Source: a bacterium (lineage in GTDB: Bacteria; Patescibacteria; CPR2; UBA1875; JAJYID01). From it: a stretch of DNA of 64,000 nt. Location of the stretch: positions 1-64,000 of the forward strand of contig JAUSJO010000003.1 in assembly GCA_030647205.1 (NCBI GenBank), in the 5' to 3' direction. A model generated the notes under the pieces. The model was not told the origin of the DNA and ran no database searches. It saw nothing but the letters and a program-made list of their open reading frames with translations. Below are positions 59,998-64,000 of the stretch, piece after piece. A program made the translations under genes and the position numbers. The first letter of the stretch is position 1, and each line of letters opens with the position of its first letter.

Positions 59998-60820
59998 TTA
60001 TTTTGTACCATCTGATTTTAAATATTTCCCCAAAAGTTTTAAAGCCATCCATAAGGGTAAGGTTTGAGTCTTCAGCATCATCAATCCATGTTACTGGTAC
60101 CTCAATGATTTTAAAGTCATATTTTTTTGCGATGACAAGGATTTCTGTATCAAATCCAAAACCAGGTAACGTTTGGAGTGAAAAAAGCTTTTCAGCAGTT
60201 TCTTTTGTATAAGCTTTAAACCCGCACCTGGTGTCGGCGAAGCCCTGCCCCAAAAGTACGACAAACGCCAGGTTGCCTCCACGGGAGATTAGCTGCCGTA
60301 GGCGGCCTTGTTTTTTGACAGTAGTATTGCTTTTTGAGTGACCGTAAATGATTACTTCGAATACTTCTTTTACTGCTCTTCCAAAAGCTCTAAATGTACT
60401 ATTTGTTGCGGGTAAGGGCTTTGAAGTATATCTAGACCCCATCACTACATCATATCCTTCTTTAAAATAAGGAAGCAGCTTATCTATTTCCTTAAACGGA
60501 GTTGATGAGTCAGCATCCATAAACATTCTGATTTCCCCTTTTGCTCTTGCCATACCGGCTTTCACAGCGGCGCCTTTTCCTGTAAAATGCGGGCTTATCT
60601 CTAGATCTTGTTCGTGTAAAACCTGAAGATGATTGATCTTGTCCTTAAAACTTTCAGCTACCTCTGCACTGTGGTCGCTGCTATCTCCGTCTACAAAAAC
60701 AACCTCTGTTTTAAAATCAAACTTCTTAGAATACTCTGCTATATCGGTCATTGTTTTTTTAACCATTTCCGCCTGGTTCTTACATGGGATAATAACTGAT
60801 AAATAAATGTTTTCTGCCAC
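59972..60820 (-). CDS. Polyprenyl-phosphate sugar synthase, GT2 family
   Basis: 282-residue cytoplasmic GT-A enzyme of the dolichyl-phosphate beta-glucosyltransferase type. SVIIPCKNQAEMVKKT starts the fold, VFVDGDSSD and MFMDADSSTPF hold the metal and nucleotide site, and FADTRCGFKAYTKE is the family block. It loads a sugar onto polyprenyl phosphate. GtrA and three GT-C genes in the same operon complete the route. Confidence 0.9.
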   Translation of the reverse strand: MAENIYLSVIIPCKNQAEMVKKTMTDIAEYSKKFDFKTEVVFVDGDSSDHSAEVAESFKDKINHLQVLHEQDLEISPHFTGKGAAVKAGMARAKGEIRMFMDADSSTPFKEIDKLLPYFKEGYDVVMGSRYTSKPLPATNSTFRAFGRAVKEVFEVIIYGHSKSNTTVKKQGRLRQLISRGGNLAFVVLLGQGFADTRCGFKAYTKETAEKLFSLQTLPGFGFDTEILVIAKKYDFKIIEVPVTWIDDAEDSNLTLMDGFKTFGEIFKIRWYKISGKYSNKK

Positions 60821-60822
60821 TT

Positions 60823-62331
60823 TTATTCTCCTTTTAATAAAATGATATCTTGTCCTTTAGACTCTTTAAAGCTTATGTCCTTTAACTCAGATTTTACCTT
60901 AAAAGATTCTCCGGGGGAAGTAATAATGTTTGGTTTTTCATCTTTTTGTATAGATTTTAGATCAGAAAGCAAAAAGATACTATCTTTGTTCTTTATTCTC
61001 ATGACAGAGGCAAGTACGTCCTTATTATACTTAGAATTATATAGATAGACTTTATTCTTTGTTATCTCATCTGAGGTTGGGCTGGTATTATATGTAAATT
61101 TTCTTTCCGGATATTTTGTCCAGGCGAGAAATACTTTTTGAAAGTTATAGCTCAAAGAAAGAGAGAAAAGGAATCCAATCCCCAGAACCATGATAATACG
61201 CGCAAATTTATTAAACGGGAAAGTCTTGAACCATTTGTCGATAACGTATAGCTGTATTCTAGCAGACATTATAAAAATGATGGGTGCTATGTAGATGAAG
61301 CTTCCCAAAGTGAATACACTTTTAAAAATAATAATTAGCGTTAGAATACCAAACCATGTGACAAGAAAGTAAAACTTACGGCGTTTTATCCTCATTACAA
61401 TGTATATAAGGCCAAGGAGAAAAGTTACCAAAATAAACGGATCAAACACTCTGTCCGTCCCGATATTAAACATATACTCTTGCGGAGCAGCATAAACAAT
61501 CGAGGATACAAGGTTTCTCGCGTTATCAAGCAGTACATCCGGTTTATAGGTAAAGTTAGATAAAAATTCTTTGGGGCTTGTTACAACTGAGTAGAAAAAT
61601 GGCAAAGAAACTATACCCGCAGAGACTATAAAGACAGCCTTCTCTTTAATAAATGAGGTAAAGAAACTTCTGTTTTTTGAATAAAAATAGAACCCAGAAA
61701 CTATAAAGACCAACACCAAAACAAAAGTTATTTCACTTGAGTAAAAACCTAAGCCCAAAAACACTCCGGATAGAAGGAAATATTGCCACATTCTGTACCT
61801 GTAAGCTAGGGTTAGGAAATGTAAAGCAGAGAAAATAATAACAGGGTATAAAACCTCGTGTGAAACACTCCGTGAAAGTAAAATATGAAAACTTGAGATA
61901 GAAAACAAAAAAGTTGCAATATATGCAAGCTTTCTGTTAAACCACTCCTCTGTGAATTTGAAAAATATAAAAATTCCAAGAAGAGATAAAAGGACTGAAA
62001 GCATTCTCATATTTAGTATTGAATAACCAAACATCTTCCCCCAAAAGTTTTGGAGGAGGTAGTAAAGATTAGTACATGCATTACCCCCGATAAAGCTCAT
62101 CGGACTGTCCATAGAAAGTATTCTTTTTATATTATCCAGTTCTTGTCCGCTTACACCCAAATCGCCGACTCTGTACATGCGGGCGAGGAATGCAAAAAGC
62201 AAAATAACCCAAAGATATGACCCTTTTAGGAACATATCTTTTATAGTGACCAACAAAGACCAAAAAGACTTTGCTGAAATTTCAGGGAGTTTTGGTTTTG
62301 TAATATTTAGTTTAAGAGAAGGTTTTTTCAT
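60823..62331 (-). CDS. GT-C-like membrane glycosyltransferase, divergent
   Basis: 502 residues, about 11 helices, the same overall shape as the other two GT-C proteins. The first outer loop reads LGVSGQELDNIKRIL, so the usual Asp-Glu pair is replaced by Glu-Leu-Asp. It may be catalytically altered. Starts inside the gtrA end (four-base overlap) and stops two bases from the GT2 gene. Confidence 0.82.
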   Translation of the reverse strand: MKKPSLKLNITKPKLPEISAKSFWSLLVTIKDMFLKGSYLWVILLFAFLARMYRVGDLGVSGQELDNIKRILSMDSPMSFIGGNACTNLYYLLQNFWGKMFGYSILNMRMLSVLLSLLGIFIFFKFTEEWFNRKLAYIATFLFSISSFHILLSRSVSHEVLYPVIIFSALHFLTLAYRYRMWQYFLLSGVFLGLGFYSSEITFVLVLVFIVSGFYFYSKNRSFFTSFIKEKAVFIVSAGIVSLPFFYSVVTSPKEFLSNFTYKPDVLLDNARNLVSSIVYAAPQEYMFNIGTDRVFDPFILVTFLLGLIYIVMRIKRRKFYFLVTWFGILTLIIIFKSVFTLGSFIYIAPIIFIMSARIQLYVIDKWFKTFPFNKFARIIMVLGIGFLFSLSLSYNFQKVFLAWTKYPERKFTYNTSPTSDEITKNKVYLYNSKYNKDVLASVMRIKNKDSIFLLSDLKSIQKDEKPNIITSPGESFKVKSELKDISFKESKGQDIILLKGE

Positions 62332-62981
62332 TTTTTCTTTGGTTTCACAAAGACAACCAGTTTATATCCAAGGAAGTTCCAAACCATAGTCAATGCGATG
62401 GCGGCGAAGCCTGCTATGTTAGCCATGATTATAGAGTTAACCCCTGAACGTTTTGCCAAAGTGAGGATCAGACTTGCAACAGAAATGTTAACGATGAATC
62501 CTCCAGCGCTGACTGCCATAAACTTAGCAAACTCCCTTTCCCCTGACTTATTCTTTGCTTTTGATTCAAAAACCCAGTGTTTATTCCAGAAATAAGAGTT
62601 AATGACTGCCGTAATAAAAGAAATACCCTTAAAACCGATAGAAACAATGAATCCAGTACTTGTACCTGTAGCAAAGATTAAAAGATTAAATATACCCATG
62701 TCAACAAAGGTATTTAGCCCCCCAGTTTCTCCAAATTTGATGATTTGGTAAACGCTCATTGACTTCTTCCCGATGAGCCTAGCTATAAATATCCCAACTG
62801 GACAGGCAATAAAAATGAAGATCATTATCAGTATTGTTACAAAAGATGGACTTAAATCTAGATGAAGGAAGTTTATAATTTTTTGAGATAGACCGATGTT
62901 ATCGATCATTGTTTTAGATAGCACTGCGGCTAAAGCTCCGAGAAGAAGAGAGGCTTTATAATCTTTTTTTGAATCACCCAT
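62328..62981 (-). CDS. GtrA family membrane protein
   Basis: 217 residues. After an extra pair of helices (about 8-70), the GtrA domain (about 77-215) has four helices with FGETGGLNTFVDMGIFN and NSYFWNKHWVFES. GtrA proteins are thought to flip polyprenyl-linked sugars. It is the first gene of the glycosylation operon. Confidence 0.9.
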   Translation of the reverse strand: MGDSKKDYKASLLLGALAAVLSKTMIDNIGLSQKIINFLHLDLSPSFVTILIMIFIFIACPVGIFIARLIGKKSMSVYQIIKFGETGGLNTFVDMGIFNLLIFATGTSTGFIVSIGFKGISFITAVINSYFWNKHWVFESKAKNKSGEREFAKFMAVSAGGFIVNISVASLILTLAKRSGVNSIIMANIAGFAAIALTMVWNFLGYKLVVFVKPKKK

Positions 62982-63050
62982 TTTGTTTTTCCTTTGATAA
63001 CGTTCGACTGAGTTGTCGAGGCTATATTTATAAATAATAATTACATATAA

Positions 63051-63079
63051 ATTCTACCAAAAAGCTTACGTGTAAACAA
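63051..63079 (-). promoter_or_regulatory. Candidate promoter of the glycosylation operon
   Basis: Minus strand TTGTTT and TAGAAT with a 17-base spacer, 70 bases before the gtrA-like start. Confidence 0.5.
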
Positions 63080-63100
63080 TGAAATTTTCTATAATAGTAA

Positions 63101-63124
63101 GGGCCCGCGGTTTCCCGCGGGCCC
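63101..63124. terminator. Hairpin after the 266-residue gene
   Basis: Perfect GGGCCCGCGG-TTTC-CCGCGGGCCC stem 19 bases beyond the stop; on the minus strand TTACTATTATAG follows. Confidence 0.7.
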
Positions 63125-63142
63125 AGTCTCAAATATTCTTTC

Positions 63143-63943
63143 CTATGCTTTGTTAAGTTCAGAGATGAAGTCCCTGATGATCTCGCCTACTTTGTCGGAG
63201 CTGTCTTTCCCCGGAATGACCTTGATAATGTATTCACCCTCAGTATTAGTTGCCGTTAAACTGAGGCTATCCGTGTGTATTTCCGCGCTGTAGAGAGCGA
63301 CCGGTGGTTCTTTTGGAGCCGCCGATGCCCTAAAGAGCTTCTTTGTTTCCTTGTCGTAAAAAGCAATGATATCCTCAATTTCGGTGCTCAGGGTTTCTCC
63401 CGGCGCTAAAATTACGTCCATGCCTTTCTGAGTAAATGGTTTTGACAGATAGCCATTTACCGAAAAAGCCTGGCTTATTGCTGATGCAATTTGCTGTTTT
63501 TTTAGCTTGAATCTCTTGCTGGTCAAGAGTTCAAACACTTGATCCTGATAGAGCCAAAAACCCTCCCCACGATCCATAATCTGGACTAGTCCGGCAATTT
63601 TACCCTGTATACTTAAGTCTTTAAGCTGGCTGAGTATATTTTCCGGAAGCAGATCACTTATTTTGAAGTCGCGGTTTAGCACTTTCTTGACAGAAGAGAA
63701 CTGTGGGATTTTAATACCCGATATTATTGCTTCATCGCCCTCCCCGCCTTTAAGTACTAGCCCCTTGACATCGTTGAGATCGTTCTCAGCGTCACCCCAT
63801 GTCATATTGTATGGTTCCTGCATAAGCATATTCCTGATTTGACCGATAGTGATGTCCTCGCCATCTGCCTTTGAGAGGTACGCCCTAATTATCAAGGCTC
63901 CTGCGTTTGCTTCTATCCTTTTAATCTGTTTCTTGGCATTCAT
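63143..63943 (-). CDS. Hypothetical 266-residue protein
   Basis: Not recognised. Soluble, mixed alpha/beta, no cysteine motif and no signal peptide. AGGAGGT eight bases before the ATG supports the start (MNAKKQIKRIEANAG). A helical N-terminal part (1-110) and a C-terminal beta-rich part (160-266) appear to be separate domains. Followed by a strong hairpin, so it is its own unit or the last gene of one entering from the right edge. Confidence 0.7.
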   Translation of the reverse strand: MNAKKQIKRIEANAGALIIRAYLSKADGEDITIGQIRNMLMQEPYNMTWGDAENDLNDVKGLVLKGGEGDEAIISGIKIPQFSSVKKVLNRDFKISDLLPENILSQLKDLSIQGKIAGLVQIMDRGEGFWLYQDQVFELLTSKRFKLKKQQIASAISQAFSVNGYLSKPFTQKGMDVILAPGETLSTEIEDIIAFYDKETKKLFRASAAPKEPPVALYSAEIHTDSLSLTATNTEGEYIIKVIPGKDSSDKVGEIIRDFISELNKA

Positions 63944-64000
63944 TATTAAGACCTCCTGGTCTATGTAGGAAAAATATTTGAGATTTAAAGAGTACTCCCC

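Overview
The window is 64 kb of an AT-rich bacterial chromosome. About nine genes in ten lie on the minus strand, they are tightly packed, and many overlap by 4 to 26 bases. The gene set suggests a monoderm-like bacterium with a small genome, most like the Candidate Phyla Radiation (Patescibacteria). The signs are several coiled-coil cell-wall hydrolases beside ftsEX, sortase substrates, a GtrA/GT-C surface glycosylation cluster, isolated biosynthetic genes (proB, a citramalate-synthase-like gene) without their pathways, a REP-type tyrosine transposase, and many very small membrane proteins. This placement is inference from gene content; no rRNA is present to test it.

Layout. 0.2-9.5 kb: rplI, an S41 protease, three paralogous coiled-coil hydrolases carrying three different catalytic heads (C39-like, M23, CHAP), a REP-type transposase between two related palindromes, then ftsX, ftsE and prfB. 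A 224-bp direct repeat flanks prfB-ftsE-ftsX. 9.9-13.3 kb: surface proteins (one with an LPVSG sorting-like signal, one with a 20-residue glutamine run) and small membrane proteins with structured leaders. 13.4-17.4 kb: a copper operon (ArsR-YHS regulator, 29-residue membrane peptide, CopA ATPase, DsbD/TauE-like membrane protein fused to a cupredoxin). 17.4-20.1 kb: a short pyrophosphatase, proB and a set of tiny genes. 20.2-30.1 kb: housekeeping genes secA, hpf, serS, lysS, greA, glyS, recO. 30.1-39.5 kb: two sensor kinases, a response regulator, a class A PBP and a ROK kinase, interrupted by a 1.27-kb non-coding stretch. 39.6-48.3 kb: a mixed region that holds the plus-strand genes, including a citramalate-synthase homologue and an ice-binding-like LPDTG protein with its sortase. 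48.4-56.3 kb: tRNA-Gln, dus, a nucleotidyltransferase, cysS, an ABC exporter, corA, recR and ybaB. 56.5-63.0 kb: a six-gene surface glycosylation operon. 63.1-63.9 kb: an unknown protein.

The least expected content is non-coding. Three stretches (about 35.11-35.76, 35.84-36.25 and 40.79-41.44 kb) each have a near-consensus sigma-70 promoter with a 17-nt spacer, a series of strong hairpins, a terminator-type hairpin at the far end, and no convincing ORF. Two of them are almost the same length (about 650 nt). I read them as undescribed structured RNAs; I could not match them to RNase P, tmRNA, SRP or 6S RNA.

How the parts work together: FtsEX probably gates the three neighbouring hydrolases at division; the sortase probably anchors the LPXTG-type proteins; the GT2-GtrA-GT-C operon probably makes, flips and transfers lipid-linked sugars onto surface molecules; the copper operon senses and exports copper.
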